A stretch of 64,000 nucleotides of DNA from Acinetobacter guillouiae CIP 63.46 (GCF_000368145.1 NZ_KB849283.1:2010324-2074323); one strand, 5' to 3'. Positions 37,201-47,538 are shown, counted from the stretch's first letter. Made by a program: numbers and translations. Notes: a model not told the origin generated them from the sequence alone.

Positions 37201-38082
37201 ATGCGAATGACTTTACGCCAGTTGGCGGTTTTTGTTGCTGTCGCTCAAGAAGGTACCGTGACCAAAGCAAGTGATGCGGTTCGGTTGACTCAAAGTGCGG
37301 CAAGTATGGCTTTGGCAGATTTAGAAGATGGACTGGGTGCTCCGCTTTTCGATCGTCTTGGTAAGCGCTTACAGCTTAATGATCTTGGTCGTTTCTTACT
37401 TCCTCAAGCTTTAGAAATCTTAGGTCGCTGTGAAGCCTTTGAACAAGCAGCCAAAGGTGAACTACAAAGTATTGATTTACGGATTGGTGCAACACTGACC
37501 ATCAGTGATTATTTAATGCCCGACTTAATGGCAAACTTTTTACAAGTTCAACCTCAAGCCCATTTACAGCTTCAAGTTGGTAATACCCGCCAAATGATTG
37601 AAGCGGTCAACCAATTCCAACTCGATTTGGCGTTGATTGAAGGTTCATGCTTCTTACCGCAACTTCAGTGTATTCACTGGCGCGATGACGAACTCGCAGT
37701 ATGTTGTTCGCCTAATCATCCACTGGCAAATTTACATCGTGAATTAAAACAGTCTGACTTTCAGCATGTTGAATGGATTTTACGTGAAGAAGGTTCTGGA
37801 ACACGTGAAGTCTTTGACAATGCCATTCTAAAAGATCTTGAAGATGCCAATATCCGCTTGACCCTAGGGCATAATGAAGCGATTTTAAAAATCGTTGCTG
37901 GAGGTCTAGGAATGTCATGTATTTCTAAATTGGCAATTCAGCCTTTGCTCGACAAAGGACAATTGGTGATTTTAAATACCCCATTCTGGCAACTTGCTCG
38001 CCCGCTATATATGCTGGTACATCGTCAAAAGTACCAAGGACCGGGCTTAAGAGCCTTCCTAAAATTTTGTGAAAATGGTTAA
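37201..38082 (+). CDS. finR: LysR-family regulator, FinR-like
   Basis: A 293-residue LysR regulator. The N-terminal winged helix-turn-helix runs to about residue 62 (TVTKASDAVRLTQSAASMALADLE) and the effector domain follows (about 92-293), with EEGSGTREVFDNAI typical of the sensing domain. It is divergent from fpr across an 82-bp gap, the arrangement of finR-fpr in Pseudomonas putida, where FinR induces fpr under oxidative and sulfur stress. The start has AAGG at a good distance. A short hairpin terminator and then a MITE-like element follow directly. The identity as FinR rests mainly on the neighbourhood. Confidence 0.8.
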   Translation: MRMTLRQLAVFVAVAQEGTVTKASDAVRLTQSAASMALADLEDGLGAPLFDRLGKRLQLNDLGRFLLPQALEILGRCEAFEQAAKGELQSIDLRIGATLTISDYLMPDLMANFLQVQPQAHLQLQVGNTRQMIEAVNQFQLDLALIEGSCFLPQLQCIHWRDDELAVCCSPNHPLANLHRELKQSDFQHVEWILREEGSGTREVFDNAILKDLEDANIRLTLGHNEAILKIVAGGLGMSCISKLAIQPLLDKGQLVILNTPFWQLARPLYMLVHRQKYQGPGLRAFLKFCENG

Positions 38083-38084
38083 AA

Positions 38085-38108
38085 CCAAAGCTCCTCTTGG
38101 AGCTTTTA
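38085..38108 (+). terminator. Terminator after finR
   Basis: An 8-bp stem AAAGCTCC / GGAGCTTT with a tetra-loop TCTT, followed by TT. It begins 3 nt after the stop codon, and the MITE-like element starts right at its end. Confidence 0.8.
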
Positions 38109-38385
38109 TAGGGTCTGCTGACATTTCATAAATCGTTTACGTTGTAGATTAAAATTAAGTAGGAGATGTATACGTCGTAATGCATGAATGAAAATAGTGA
38201 GGCTATTCTCGAGTTTCAATTTAGGCTGAGATAATTTTAGCCACAACCCTTCGGGACTAGCGTATTTTTTGCCGCTACGTTGTTGCGAACTATTCATTTA
38301 GAATGACTAAATTTCATACTTCGCGCCTAGTATCGCCTAAAAAACACACCCAGTCGCAAACGTATACGAATTATCATCAGACCCT
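38109..38385. mobile_element. MITE-like element, copy 2
   Basis: Roughly 276 bp with inverted ends AGGGTCTGCTGACA and a right end containing ATCATCAGACCCT. It is in opposite orientation to copy 1 (15922-16189), and the two are homologous throughout, with many substitutions in the left third. The core AGCCACAACCCTTCGGGACTA and the stretch AGAATGACTAAATTTCATA are identical. The AATAG-N5-CTATT hairpin is kept with a different loop. It lies at the 3' end of the finR terminator and 17 nt from the stop of the next gene, so it fills the space between two converging genes. It encodes no protein. Confidence 0.82.
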
Positions 38386-38402
38386 CATTCTTAACTTAAA
38401 AG

Positions 38403-39143
38403 CTATTTACCAAATTGCCGTTCACATGGTCGACCATCATGGTTACCATCCATTTGTGTATTGGGGCAATTTCTAATAAAAAATACCGCCTCATCATAAG
38501 ATGTCATTTGGCTGCAATGGGTACGACCATCGCATTGATAAGGTGATTTTGCCGTTGATGCTGTTGTCGATACAGTGGTGTTGCTTTGTACAGATTCTAC
38601 TTCATTCTGTTTTTGCACTGAATGATGATGACTATTTAACGCATTTTGGGATTTTTCACTAAACTTTACCGGTTTGACATAACCAATCTCTTTGCGCTGT
38701 TGCTCAATGATTTGCTTCTGTTGTTGTTCTAACAGGGCAAATTTAGCATGTTGTTCTTCCTGATAGGTTTGGTATTGATTCCATGTGGCAAAGCTAAAAT
38801 ATACGAAACCAAAAACAATCACCAAAATCACCACAGACATAAAACCGAATTTCTGCCCTTCATTCTTGCTTCGTCTTAAAATATTTTTTTGCTTATCAAT
38901 ATTGATCTTTTTATTTTTTAAGTCATTACTCATCGCAACATCTAAACGAATCATTTGATGTGCTTTCAATGTTCCATGTGCATTGATGATTACATATTTT
39001 ATGGTTTCGCCTTTTTTCGGTTGACCACCTTCTTTTGGAAAATCAGCGATATAAAATATTACAGATTGCGCTGAATTATGATCCAATAAAAGTCCGTAAC
39101 CTTTATCATGATGATATTCAATGATTTGCCCCAAATAAAACAT
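38403..39143 (-). CDS. Membrane-anchored cold-shock-domain protein with C-terminal excalibur domain
   Basis: A 246-residue protein in three parts. Residues 1-67 resemble a cold-shock domain (LGQIIEYHHDKGYGLLL, VIFYIADF), although the RNP1 aromatics are partly lost. A basic linker follows (KKINIDKQKNILRRSK), then one transmembrane helix at about 99-119 and a coiled-coil-like Gln-rich stretch (136-151). The C-terminal residues 204-243 are an excalibur calcium-binding domain with the hallmark DGNHDGRPCE and paired cysteines. The basic residues before the helix predict N-in topology: nucleic-acid-binding part in the cytoplasm, excalibur domain in the periplasm. It has a good ribosome site and lies 59 nt downstream of a related gene, probably in one operon. 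Confidence 0.85.
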   Translation of the reverse strand: MFYLGQIIEYHHDKGYGLLLDHNSAQSVIFYIADFPKEGGQPKKGETIKYVIINAHGTLKAHQMIRLDVAMSNDLKNKKINIDKQKNILRRSKNEGQKFGFMSVVILVIVFGFVYFSFATWNQYQTYQEEQHAKFALLEQQQKQIIEQQRKEIGYVKPVKFSEKSQNALNSHHHSVQKQNEVESVQSNTTVSTTASTAKSPYQCDGRTHCSQMTSYDEAVFFIRNCPNTQMDGNHDGRPCERQFGK

Positions 39144-39202
39144 ATAACTTCTCTTTTAAAATAAGTATGAATCGTAAAATATATTCAACTCGTTTCAGAT
39201 GT

Positions 39203-40276
39203 TTAGTGTGAATATGCCTTTCGTTTCTGCTGTTTAATCTTGTCCTTTTGTTCTTGTTGATATTGTTGAAGTCTCATTTCAGCCTCAACTTTGTACTGCT
39301 TATAACGATCCATTGCATACATCACAGAACTTACCGCAATGAATATCACCACAGCGACGATCGCCACCCAAGGGTTCAAAGTCTTGCGTTTTTCAGATCG
39401 AATTTTCTTTACAGCTTGTTTGCGTTTGGAATATAAAAATTTAACTTTCAACTTTTGAATTAAACGTTGAAATGCAGTTAAATCCATATGCTTTTCAAGC
39501 AACTGCCGATCAATCTGGCTGTTAAAATATAAATTATCCCCTTTAAAATTTTGACCATTCTCCACCACATCTAGTGAGCTCAGCAACGCGGGGCTCTGAT
39601 CCCCCTCCACAATTTCAATGTTTTGATTCGCCTCACCCACATCGACAACAGCAATTGCATGAATCTCTTCAACGGGTTTAATGTTATCAAATGTATGAGT
39701 TTCGTCTTTCAATTCAGTATTCTGGATAACTTTAACAGAAAGGTCAACTTGTGTTTGCGTTACAGGTTCAATCTCTTTGGCTTGATTTAAGTTTCCGCCC
39801 CATTCTTCGATTACAGGATCATTGATTATTGTTTGAATCGGTTCAATAACTGTTACTTGTTGATCTGCAACAACTAAGTCAATATCTAGAATAGTATCAG
39901 GTAAAATGGCTTGCTCAGCCTGAGTTTTTGTTTGGGGGTTCAATAAGCCTTCATCAGCCAGTATCCTTCTCTTTTTAAGCGCTTTGCGAACATTTCTAAT
40001 ATGTTCATAGGCATTTTCTGAATAAAGATGTGGGATAGAGGACTTGTTTTTATCATTCACATAATTTTTATGATCTAAACGCACGATAAATTTAGCAAAT
40101 AAACCATCACTCTGCTCTAAAACGACACATTTAATCCGCTCACCAATTTGAGGAAGAAGCAATTGATTTGAGAAATCTTCTAATTTAAAAACAACTTGTT
40201 GATGATGATCACTTAATTCAATTAGACCTTGCCCTAAATCATTATCGAAAAAGGTAACAGTCCCTTTCCTAAACAT
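39203..40276 (-). CDS. Membrane-anchored cold-shock-domain-like protein
   Basis: A 357-residue protein. Residues 1-67 align with the cold-shock fold (KGTVTFFDNDLGQGLIEL, VVFKLEDF), but the RNP1 and RNP2 aromatics are largely replaced, so nucleic-acid binding is doubtful. Residues 75-290 are an acidic, repetitive, probably disordered linker. A basic stretch (KRKQAVKKIRSEKRK, about 284-298) precedes a single transmembrane helix at about 303-322, and the protein ends in a Gln/Lys-rich coiled-coil tail. Topology should be N-in. It is a divergent paralogue of the downstream gene at 38403, without the excalibur domain. No family name beyond the domain is recognised. Confidence 0.78.
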   Translation of the reverse strand: MFRKGTVTFFDNDLGQGLIELSDHHQQVVFKLEDFSNQLLLPQIGERIKCVVLEQSDGLFAKFIVRLDHKNYVNDKNKSSIPHLYSENAYEHIRNVRKALKKRRILADEGLLNPQTKTQAEQAILPDTILDIDLVVADQQVTVIEPIQTIINDPVIEEWGGNLNQAKEIEPVTQTQVDLSVKVIQNTELKDETHTFDNIKPVEEIHAIAVVDVGEANQNIEIVEGDQSPALLSSLDVVENGQNFKGDNLYFNSQIDRQLLEKHMDLTAFQRLIQKLKVKFLYSKRKQAVKKIRSEKRKTLNPWVAIVAVVIFIAVSSVMYAMDRYKQYKVEAEMRLQQYQQEQKDKIKQQKRKAYSH

Positions 40277-40297
40277 TTTTTATTCTCTTATCATTAA

Positions 40298-40326
40298 AAA
40301 GGAGGCCCCCTATAGCCTCCTTTGAT
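40298..40326 (-). terminator. Terminator after upp
   Basis: Stem AAAGGAGG / CCTCCTTT with a 10-nt loop, followed by a T-run on the minus strand. It separates upp from the cold-shock-like gene pair, whose first ribosome site lies just beyond. Confidence 0.85.
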
Positions 40327-40337
40327 CATACTAAATT

Positions 40338-40973
40338 TTAATCTTTTTGCACACTACCAAAAATTTTATCTCCAGCATCACCTAAACCTGGCACGATATA
40401 ACCTTGTTCATTTAAACCTTGATCAATTGAAGCGGTAAAAATCGTCACATCTGGATGTGCGGCTTCAACACGTTTAATCCCTTCAGGTGCTGCAACCAAA
40501 ACCATAACACGGATATCTTTACATCCACTTGCTTTCAATACATCAATTGCAGCAACTAAAGAAGACCCTGTCGCCAACATCGGGTCAATAATCATGGCTA
40601 AACGATTTTGTACATCTGGAACCAATTTTTTATAATAGGTACGTGCTTCCAAGGTTTCTTCATCACGTTCTAAACCGAGAACTGAAACTTTAGCACTTGG
40701 GATGAGATTTAAAAAACCTTCTAACATGCCAATACCAGCACGTAAAATCGGCACTACAGTGATTTTTTTACCCGCAATTCTGTCTACTGTGACTTTACCG
40801 TTCCAGCCATCAATCTCATGATCACACACAGGTAAATCTTTGGTTGCTTCATAAGTTAAGAGCATGGTTACTTCTTGAGCGAGTTCACGGAAATTCTTAG
40901 TACTAATGTCAGCACGGCGTAATAAACCTAATTTATGACGAATAAGTGGATGACGAATTTCTTGAATAGACAC
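40338..40973 (-). CDS. upp: Uracil phosphoribosyltransferase
   Basis: A 211-residue pyrimidine salvage enzyme that makes UMP from uracil and PRPP. The PRPP-binding motif is [20 protein letters not shown] in the second half, and the C-terminal uracil site contains [15 protein letters not shown]. The frame is open to 41009, but the GTG at 40973 gives the family N-terminus ([21 protein letters not shown]) and the normal length, so the first 12 codons of the longer frame are rejected. Single gene between two terminators. Confidence 0.93.
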   Translation of the reverse strand: MSIQEIRHPLIRHKLGLLRRADISTKNFRELAQEVTMLLTYEATKDLPVCDHEIDGWNGKVTVDRIAGKKITVVPILRAGIGMLEGFLNLIPSAKVSVLGLERDEETLEARTYYKKLVPDVQNRLAMIIDPMLATGSSLVAAIDVLKASGCKDIRVMVLVAAPEGIKRVEAAHPDVTIFTASIDQGLNEQGYIVPGLGDAGDKIFGSVQKD

Positions 40974-41040
40974 GGGAGGACACCTAAAAGGATAAAAGTA
41001 AATTTCCATTATTATAAATGTTTTTTATATCAGAGATAAG

Positions 41041-41067
41041 AAAAGCCCTCAATGAATGAGGGCTTTT
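41041..41067 (-). terminator. Terminator after the nuo operon
   Basis: An 11-bp stem AAAAGCCCTCA / TGAGGGCTTTT with a 5-nt loop, 28 nt past the nuoN stop codon. It carries T-runs on both strands and ends the nuo transcript. Confidence 0.88.
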
Positions 41068-41094
41068 TTTGTTAATAGCAGGATTTTATTGCGA

Positions 41095-42651
41095 TTAGTG
41101 TTGTTGGCTCATCAAGAAATGTAAAGGAGATAAAATTTCTGATTTTAACGCCAAGCTGATGATTGGATCTGGATAAACACCAATGATCAATACCAAAGCA
41201 GCAGCGCCGAGCACCATCAAACCACCCACTTTTTGTCCCCAATGATCAACTGCATCAATACGAGGATTATCTGGTGGAGTCATATACATCACGATCATCA
41301 CACGTAAGTAGTAATACAAACCAATACCACTACCCACCACAACCATAGCCGCCAAGAACCAATGTTCTGTGGTTACAGCAGCAATCACCACCATAAACTT
41401 ACCGATGAAACCAGCGGTCAATGGAATCCCTGCAAGAGAAAGCATCATCACTGTTAACGTCGCAGTCAGTACTGGACGACGCCAGAATAAACCACGGTAA
41501 TCCGCAAGCGACTCGGCTTCATCAACATTGTTATATGGGCTTGACATTAACGCGACAGCACCAAAAGCACCAATCGTAGTTAAGGTATAAGTCACCACAT
41601 ACACACTTACACTACCTAAACTTGCATAACCTAGACTAATCAAAGCAATCAATAAATAACCAAAATGGGCGATTGATGAATAACCCAAAATTCGTTTTAA
41701 GTTGACTTGACGTAATGCAAGGAAGTTCCCGACTAAAATCGAAAGTACAGCGATCACAGTTAATACAGTCACGATAGACGGTACAAGAATGAAACCTGAA
41801 CTTAAAATAAAGCGTACCAATAAACCAATGGTTGCAACTTTAGCAACAGTTGCAAGATAGGTCGCGATTGGCGCAGGCGCACCTTGATAAACATCTGGTG
41901 TCCATTTATGAAATGGCGCAAGCGATAATTTAAACGCAATCGCAATCACGATTAATCCTGAACCCAACAAAATCATCGGTTGAGCAAGGAAACCTTTTAA
42001 CTGTTCAATAAAGTCAGCCAAAGACGCAATTTGTTGCGCTTGTGCTAACTGATTTCCATACAAACCTGGGAAGTCAGTAAATGACAATGTCCCTGTATAA
42101 GCATAGACGTATGCCATACCCATCAACAAGATTGCTGAAGCTGTTGCAGAAAGTACCAAATACTTTACGCCTGCTTCTAGCGATTTTCCACGCTGATGCG
42201 TATATGCCAATAAGCCATACACAGGAATTGACAAAAGCTCTAAGCTAATAAAGAACGATGCATAATGAGAACTTGCCACCATTAACATTGCCCCTGTTAC
42301 AGAGATCAACATCAAGATATAAAGCTCTTCACGATTATCTTTATACGTTTCAATATAAGCGTGAGATAACGTACAGCATGCGAGTGCAGCAACTACTGCA
42401 ATAAATTGATAAAACAATGTAAATGGATCAACCACAAACATGTTCATCACATTTGACGGTGCAAATGAACCACCAAACATCATGAATAAAATATCAATTG
42501 CAGCAAGGTTTAGACCCACCACCGATGCAGTCGCAATCAAATTATGATTACGCTTGATCGAGGTTAGGATCATCACCACTACAGCGGTTAAAGCAACAAT
42601 AAAAACTGGTGCTAAAGGCATGAGACCCGAAAATGACATAGTGAAGTTCAT
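41095..42651 (-). CDS. nuoN: NADH-quinone oxidoreductase subunit N
   Basis: A 518-residue antiporter-like membrane subunit of complex I and the last gene of the operon. It is hydrophobic throughout, with about 14 helices. The conserved segments ISLELLSIPVYGLLAY (helix with the key glutamate) and FKLSLAPFHKWTPDVYQGAP (helix with the key lysine) form part of a proton channel. It is separated by 2 nt from nuoM. Confidence 0.96.
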   Translation of the reverse strand: MNFTMSFSGLMPLAPVFIVALTAVVVMILTSIKRNHNLIATASVVGLNLAAIDILFMMFGGSFAPSNVMNMFVVDPFTLFYQFIAVVAALACCTLSHAYIETYKDNREELYILMLISVTGAMLMVASSHYASFFISLELLSIPVYGLLAYTHQRGKSLEAGVKYLVLSATASAILLMGMAYVYAYTGTLSFTDFPGLYGNQLAQAQQIASLADFIEQLKGFLAQPMILLGSGLIVIAIAFKLSLAPFHKWTPDVYQGAPAPIATYLATVAKVATIGLLVRFILSSGFILVPSIVTVLTVIAVLSILVGNFLALRQVNLKRILGYSSIAHFGYLLIALISLGYASLGSVSVYVVTYTLTTIGAFGAVALMSSPYNNVDEAESLADYRGLFWRRPVLTATLTVMMLSLAGIPLTAGFIGKFMVVIAAVTTEHWFLAAMVVVGSGIGLYYYLRVMIVMYMTPPDNPRIDAVDHWGQKVGGLMVLGAAALVLIIGVYPDPIISLALKSEILSPLHFLMSQQH

Positions 42652-42653
42652 GA

Positions 42654-44264
42654 CTATTGGATCTCCACATTTTGTTGAGATACGACTTGTTGTGCCGCAT
42701 CAACAACTTCTTGAACTGGAATATAGCTATTTGATAACCACGCCATACTTGAGTGAGAAATATCAAGGAAGCTTTGTGGATACACACCTAACCATAATAA
42801 GCCAAATGCACAGATCAATAGAATTACTGTTTCACGTACATTCAAGTCTTTTAATGGACTTTCATAATGCTTTTTCTGTTCTTCATTTGGCGTACCAAAT
42901 AAAGCTTTGTGGATCAGAATCAGACCATAAAGACCAGCAAAAACCAAGCTAATCGCCGCAATGATGGTAAATGTTGGGAACTTAGCGAATGAGCCCATCA
43001 AGATCAGGAATTCACCAATAAAGTTACCTAGACCTGGAATACCCACAAGCGCAGAGACAAAGAACATCAAGAAGAATGGTAAATACTGGAATTGACCACG
43101 AATACCACCCATCAAACGTAAGTCACGGGTATGTAAGCGTTCATACACTTGACCACACATAATGAACAATGCAGCAGATGACAAGCCATGTGCCAACATC
43201 ATGATCATTAAGCCTTGGAATGTCAGAATATTACCGGCATAAAGTGCAAGTAATACGAAACCCATATGCGAAATAGAAGTATAAGCAAGCAGGCGTTTCA
43301 TATCTGTTTGCTGGAAAGCACACCAAGCGCCGTAGAAAATACCAATCAAACCTAAAATAATCGCAATATCAGCAAATTGTGCAGATGCTGCTGGGAAGAA
43401 TGGCAATACAAAGCGCAGTAAACCGTACGCAGCAGTTTTAATCAAGATACCCGCTAAGTCTACAGAACCTGCTGTAGGTGCTTGTGCATGGGCATCTGGT
43501 AACCAACCGTGTAATGGAAATACTGGAAGCTTGACCGCAAAACCAATAAAGAAACAGATCATCAATGCATAGGCAATATGTGGTGCCTGAGCATCTAAAG
43601 TGTTTGCAACAGCAAGTAAGTAGTTATAGTCAAAGCTAATCGTACCTGACATCTGAGAACCGTAGACCACTAAGCCTAAGATCCCGATGAGCATGATCAA
43701 GCCTGCGACTTGGGTATAGATAAAGAACTTGGTTGCAGCATAAACACGTGATTTACCGTCTGCGCCTTTATGACCCCAAAGTGCGATCAAGAAGTAGATA
43801 GGGACTAACATCATCTCCCAGAAGAAGAAGAACAAGAACATATCAATTGCAAGGAAAACCCCGATTACCCCACCCAAAGACCATAACAGGTTTAAGTGGA
43901 AGAAGCCGACATTCTTTTGAATTTCACCCCATGAACAACCAACTGCAAGTACACCCAGTAATGCAGTCAATCCCACCATCAGCAATGAAAGACCATCTAC
44001 AGCCAAATGAATGTTAATACCAAGTGATTTAATCCAAGGTAAATAAAATTCTGCTGCCCAAGTTGGAGTCTTCGCCCCCAACTCATAGCTAAAGCCACCT
44101 TGTTTCCACAAAATCAGTGTTAAGCCCAATGTAACGAGCATACCGACTAATGCGATATAACGTGGCAAATGTTTATCAAGTTTATCGACCAACCAACACG
44201 CGAAACCTGCAATAAAAGGTACAAGAATCAGTGCGGGTAAAATCCAATTGTTTGTGATTTCCAT
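42654..44264 (-). CDS. nuoM: NADH-quinone oxidoreductase subunit M
   Basis: A 536-residue antiporter-like proton-pumping subunit of complex I. FFFWEMMLVPIYFLIALWG carries the channel glutamate, and FAVKLPVFPLHGWLPDAHAQAPTA is the signature shared by NuoL/M/N and Mrp antiporters. Separated by one nucleotide from nuoL upstream and by two from nuoN downstream. Confidence 0.96.
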   Translation of the reverse strand: MEITNNWILPALILVPFIAGFACWLVDKLDKHLPRYIALVGMLVTLGLTLILWKQGGFSYELGAKTPTWAAEFYLPWIKSLGINIHLAVDGLSLLMVGLTALLGVLAVGCSWGEIQKNVGFFHLNLLWSLGGVIGVFLAIDMFLFFFFWEMMLVPIYFLIALWGHKGADGKSRVYAATKFFIYTQVAGLIMLIGILGLVVYGSQMSGTISFDYNYLLAVANTLDAQAPHIAYALMICFFIGFAVKLPVFPLHGWLPDAHAQAPTAGSVDLAGILIKTAAYGLLRFVLPFFPAASAQFADIAIILGLIGIFYGAWCAFQQTDMKRLLAYTSISHMGFVLLALYAGNILTFQGLMIMMLAHGLSSAALFIMCGQVYERLHTRDLRLMGGIRGQFQYLPFFLMFFVSALVGIPGLGNFIGEFLILMGSFAKFPTFTIIAAISLVFAGLYGLILIHKALFGTPNEEQKKHYESPLKDLNVRETVILLICAFGLLWLGVYPQSFLDISHSSMAWLSNSYIPVQEVVDAAQQVVSQQNVEIQ

Positions 44265-44265
44265 C

Positions 44266-46155
44266 TTATTTCCCCACTACCTGAATCACGATCAAGATCA
44301 TCAGCAATACCACTACACCGAGTGACATACTTGATGCATATTCACGTAATGAACCTGTTTGACGGGTACTTGTAAATTTATTCCCACTATTTACGATCGC
44401 AGGTAATACCAGCCATAAACCATCAATTGGGTCACGACCTAAAATTTTCGCAATGAGTAAATAAGGTTGAACAAATACAAGGTTGTATAAAGAATCGAAA
44501 CCAAATGCATTACGGCAGATATTTGCAAGTCCAGCACCAAATGAAGTGGCTGCAAAACCTTGCACCGCTTTATAAGCGAAAGCAAATAACACCACGCCTA
44601 CAGCTAAACCGACCAATGCGATACCGACTGCAAGGTGTTCTGCACCATGCATCCCTTCTTCAATCGCTTGAGAAACTTCAAATGCAGGGATATGTGCTGC
44701 ATTTAAAATGTTCATCACTGGCGCTTTTAAGAAGTAAGCCAAACCTGTTGAAAGAACAGCCAAGATACCTAAAGGCGCCCAATACGTTGCACCTTTGATT
44801 TCGTGATAATGTGTTTTTTCTTCACCGAAGAATACAACCCAAATTAAACGGAATGTATAAATCGAAGTTAAGAATGCACCCGCAACACCAACCCAATACA
44901 ATGAGTTATACAATGCGACAGATTGACCTTGCGCCCAAACAGCACCCAAGATTGCATCTTTTGAGAAGAAGCCGATCGTGATAAATGGGATTGCAGCAAG
45001 TGCACCACCACCAATCGCGAAGCAAGCAAATAAGAATTTGTTTTTGTAGAACAAGCCACCCATTTTAAAGATGTTTTGTTCATGATGGTAAGCCAAGATC
45101 ACCGCACCAGAAGACAAGAACAATAATGCCTTAAAGAATGCATGTGCAAGCATATGGAACAGACCTGCTTGATACGCTTCTGCACCCACAGCCATAAACA
45201 TATAACCGAGCTGACTCATGGTAGAGTAAGCCAGAATACGTTTGATATCTGTTTGAACCAAAGCCGCAAAGCCAGCGACCAACAATGTCACAGCACCCGT
45301 AATCGAAATGAACTGCATCACTTCTGGTGTCATTTCAAACACAGAGAACATACGGCAACATAAGTAGATACCAGCGGTAACCATTGTTGCAGCATGGATC
45401 AATGCAGATACTGGTGTCGGACCAGCCATTGCATCTGCCAACCATGTTTGTAATGGGATTTGCGCAGATTTACCTGCTGCACCCAAGAACAACATCAATG
45501 ACGTGATCAATGCCAAGTTATGATCAAGTGCGAGAACTTGTGAAGCATTGGCAACAATCGTGCCGATGTGTAAAGTACCAAATTGTTGGTAAAGCAAGAA
45601 CAATGCGATCAGTAAGAATACATCACCAACACGCGTTACTGTAAATGCTTTAATTGCCGCAAAACCATTTGCAGGGTTTTGGTAGTAATAACCAATCAAC
45701 AGGTAAGAACACAGACCTACGCCTTCCCAACCTAAGAATAACAATGCTAAGTTGTCACCCAATACAAGCACCAACATGCTTGCAACGAATAAGTTGAAGT
45801 ATGAGAAGAAACGTGCGAAGTCTTCTTCACCACGCATGTACCAAGTTGCAAAGATGTGAATCAGGAAACCTACACCTGTCACCATACCCATCATTAACAA
45901 TGACAAGCCATCAAGATGCAAACTTACACCCGGTGCAAAACCGCCTACATTGAACCAAGTCCATAAATGCTGTGCTTGCGCAACTGAACCCTGCTTAACA
46001 AAGTCCATGCCTGCAATCAATGCAAATAAAGCAGAAAGGCCAACAGAACCCGCACCAATAATTGCTGCTACATTTTCAGGAAGTTTATTACGTCCTGCCG
46101 CTAAAAGTACAAAGCCAATCAGCGGAAATAAAATCGTTAAATATAAATAACTCAT
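44266..46155 (-). CDS. nuoL: NADH-quinone oxidoreductase subunit L
   Basis: A 629-residue antiporter-like subunit, the most distal proton channel, with a long C-terminal lateral helix. The signature [35 protein letters not shown] is present in the middle of the protein, and [20 protein letters not shown] carries the channel glutamate. The C-terminal 80 residues (ending [12 protein letters not shown]) include the amphipathic arm and the anchoring last helix. It overlaps nuoK by 4 nt, indicating translational coupling. Confidence 0.96.
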   Translation of the reverse strand: MSYLYLTILFPLIGFVLLAAGRNKLPENVAAIIGAGSVGLSALFALIAGMDFVKQGSVAQAQHLWTWFNVGGFAPGVSLHLDGLSLLMMGMVTGVGFLIHIFATWYMRGEEDFARFFSYFNLFVASMLVLVLGDNLALLFLGWEGVGLCSYLLIGYYYQNPANGFAAIKAFTVTRVGDVFLLIALFLLYQQFGTLHIGTIVANASQVLALDHNLALITSLMLFLGAAGKSAQIPLQTWLADAMAGPTPVSALIHAATMVTAGIYLCCRMFSVFEMTPEVMQFISITGAVTLLVAGFAALVQTDIKRILAYSTMSQLGYMFMAVGAEAYQAGLFHMLAHAFFKALLFLSSGAVILAYHHEQNIFKMGGLFYKNKFLFACFAIGGGALAAIPFITIGFFSKDAILGAVWAQGQSVALYNSLYWVGVAGAFLTSIYTFRLIWVVFFGEEKTHYHEIKGATYWAPLGILAVLSTGLAYFLKAPVMNILNAAHIPAFEVSQAIEEGMHGAEHLAVGIALVGLAVGVVLFAFAYKAVQGFAATSFGAGLANICRNAFGFDSLYNLVFVQPYLLIAKILGRDPIDGLWLVLPAIVNSGNKFTSTRQTGSLREYASSMSLGVVVLLMILIVIQVVGK

Positions 46156-46460
46156 CCGCGCATCTCACTAGCAGCATCTACATCCAGATGATGGAAGCGA
46201 TGATAGAACTGGAGGACGATCGCTAGACCGATACAAGCCTCTGCCGCAGCAAGTGTGAGGATCAAAATAAACATAATTTGACCATCAGGTTGTGCCCATG
46301 CACTTCCTGCCACAACGAATGCCAATGCTGCTGCATTCATCATGATCTCAAGGCTCATTAACATAAATAATAGGTTGCGTCGCACCATTACACCGTAAAA
46401 ACCCAGTGCAAAAAGGATAGTTGCGACGATCAAACCATGTTCTAAAGGAATGTTGCCCAT
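46152..46460 (-). CDS. nuoK: NADH-quinone oxidoreductase subunit K
   Basis: A 102-residue subunit with three transmembrane helices. The segment [17 protein letters not shown] carries the membrane glutamate of the proton pathway, and [18 protein letters not shown] contains the second. Its normal small size and position between nuoJ and nuoL support the call. Overlaps nuoL by 4 nt and nuoJ by 1 nt. Confidence 0.96.
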   Translation of the reverse strand: MGNIPLEHGLIVATILFALGFYGVMVRRNLLFMLMSLEIMMNAAALAFVVAGSAWAQPDGQIMFILILTLAAAEACIGLAIVLQFYHRFHHLDVDAASEMRG

Positions 46461-46981
46461 TACTGTTTATCCTCTGCTGCACTCGGTTCACGTTTGCCTA
46501 AGTGGAATGCTGCAACCAATGCTGCAAGCAATAACATTGCGGCAACTTCAACCAATAATAAATAGTGGGTAAAGAGTGCTTGACCAATTGCTTTAGGTCC
46601 AATCACTTGAGTTCCAAGTACTGCACCATGTTGGGTATAGTCTGAACCTAATACCCAAACCAAACATAAGCCCACTAAGAAGCTCATGAGTGCTGGATAA
46701 GCCCAAGCATCTGAAGTCAACCATTTACGTTCTTGATCAACTGTATGTTGACCAAGGTTGAGCATCATGACCACGAATACGAACAACACCATGATCGCAC
46801 CCGCATAAACAATCACTTCAAGCGCAGCTGCAAATGGTGCACCAATGATCAAGAAGATCCCTGCAACAGCAAGTAGAGAAACGATCAAACTTAATAAAGC
46901 ATGTACTGGATTGGTGTTGGTCACAACACGAATCGTCGAAACAATGGCCACGAGAGCCATTAAATAAAATGGCCACATCAT
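46460..46981 (-). CDS. nuoJ: NADH-quinone oxidoreductase subunit J
   Basis: A 173-residue integral membrane subunit with five hydrophobic segments. The central segment [22 protein letters not shown] is the conserved helix with the pi-bulge that links quinone reduction to the membrane channels. Ends with a polar cytoplasmic tail ([10 protein letters not shown]). It overlaps nuoI by 4 nt. Confidence 0.95.
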   Translation of the reverse strand: MMWPFYLMALVAIVSTIRVVTNTNPVHALLSLIVSLLAVAGIFLIIGAPFAAALEVIVYAGAIMVLFVFVVMMLNLGQHTVDQERKWLTSDAWAYPALMSFLVGLCLVWVLGSDYTQHGAVLGTQVIGPKAIGQALFTHYLLLVEVAAMLLLAALVAAFHLGKREPSAAEDKQ

Positions 46982-47520
46982 GGTAATAAGCTCCGTACAT
47001 CTACAGGCGCACTTTCACGTTGCGCTTGACCTTTTTCTTTACCATCAATTGCCATACCACTTACACGGTAGAAATTGTAGTCTGGGTATTTACCCGGTCC
47101 TGAAATGAGTAAGTTTTCTTTCTCATAAACAAGATCCTGACGGACATATTCGCCTAACTCAAAATCTGGTGTTAACTGAATAGCAGTTGTTGGACATGCT
47201 TCTTCACACATACCGCAGAAAATGCAGCGTGAGAAGTTAATGCGGAAAAATTCTGGATACCAACGTCCATCATCTTTTTCAGCTTTCTGCAATGAAATAC
47301 AACCAACAGGACATGCAACCGCACATAAGTTACACGCAACACAACGCTCTTCACCGTCTGGGTCACGTGTTAATACGATACGACCACGGTAGCGTGGAGG
47401 TACGATTTGTTCGGCTGGCACTTCTGGATATAAAATCGTATCGCGTTTGCGTGTGACATGGCTAAACACCATCCACAACGAACGAACAATTGATCCTACG
47501 CCAGCTAGAATTTTATACAT
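46978..47520 (-). CDS. nuoI: NADH-quinone oxidoreductase subunit I (2 x [4Fe-4S])
   Basis: A 180-residue peripheral-arm subunit carrying two [4Fe-4S] clusters (N6a and N6b). The first motif is [12 protein letters not shown] (Cys 60, 63, 66, 70) and the second [12 protein letters not shown] (Cys 99, 102, 105, 109). It passes electrons from NuoG toward NuoB. A short hydrophobic helix near the N-terminus associates it with the membrane arm. It lies 18 nt after nuoH and overlaps nuoJ. Confidence 0.97.
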   Translation of the reverse strand: MYKILAGVGSIVRSLWMVFSHVTRKRDTILYPEVPAEQIVPPRYRGRIVLTRDPDGEERCVACNLCAVACPVGCISLQKAEKDDGRWYPEFFRINFSRCIFCGMCEEACPTTAIQLTPDFELGEYVRQDLVYEKENLLISGPGKYPDYNFYRVSGMAIDGKEKGQAQRESAPVDVRSLLP

Positions 47521-47538
47521 TTTGTACTCCCTGCTGTC

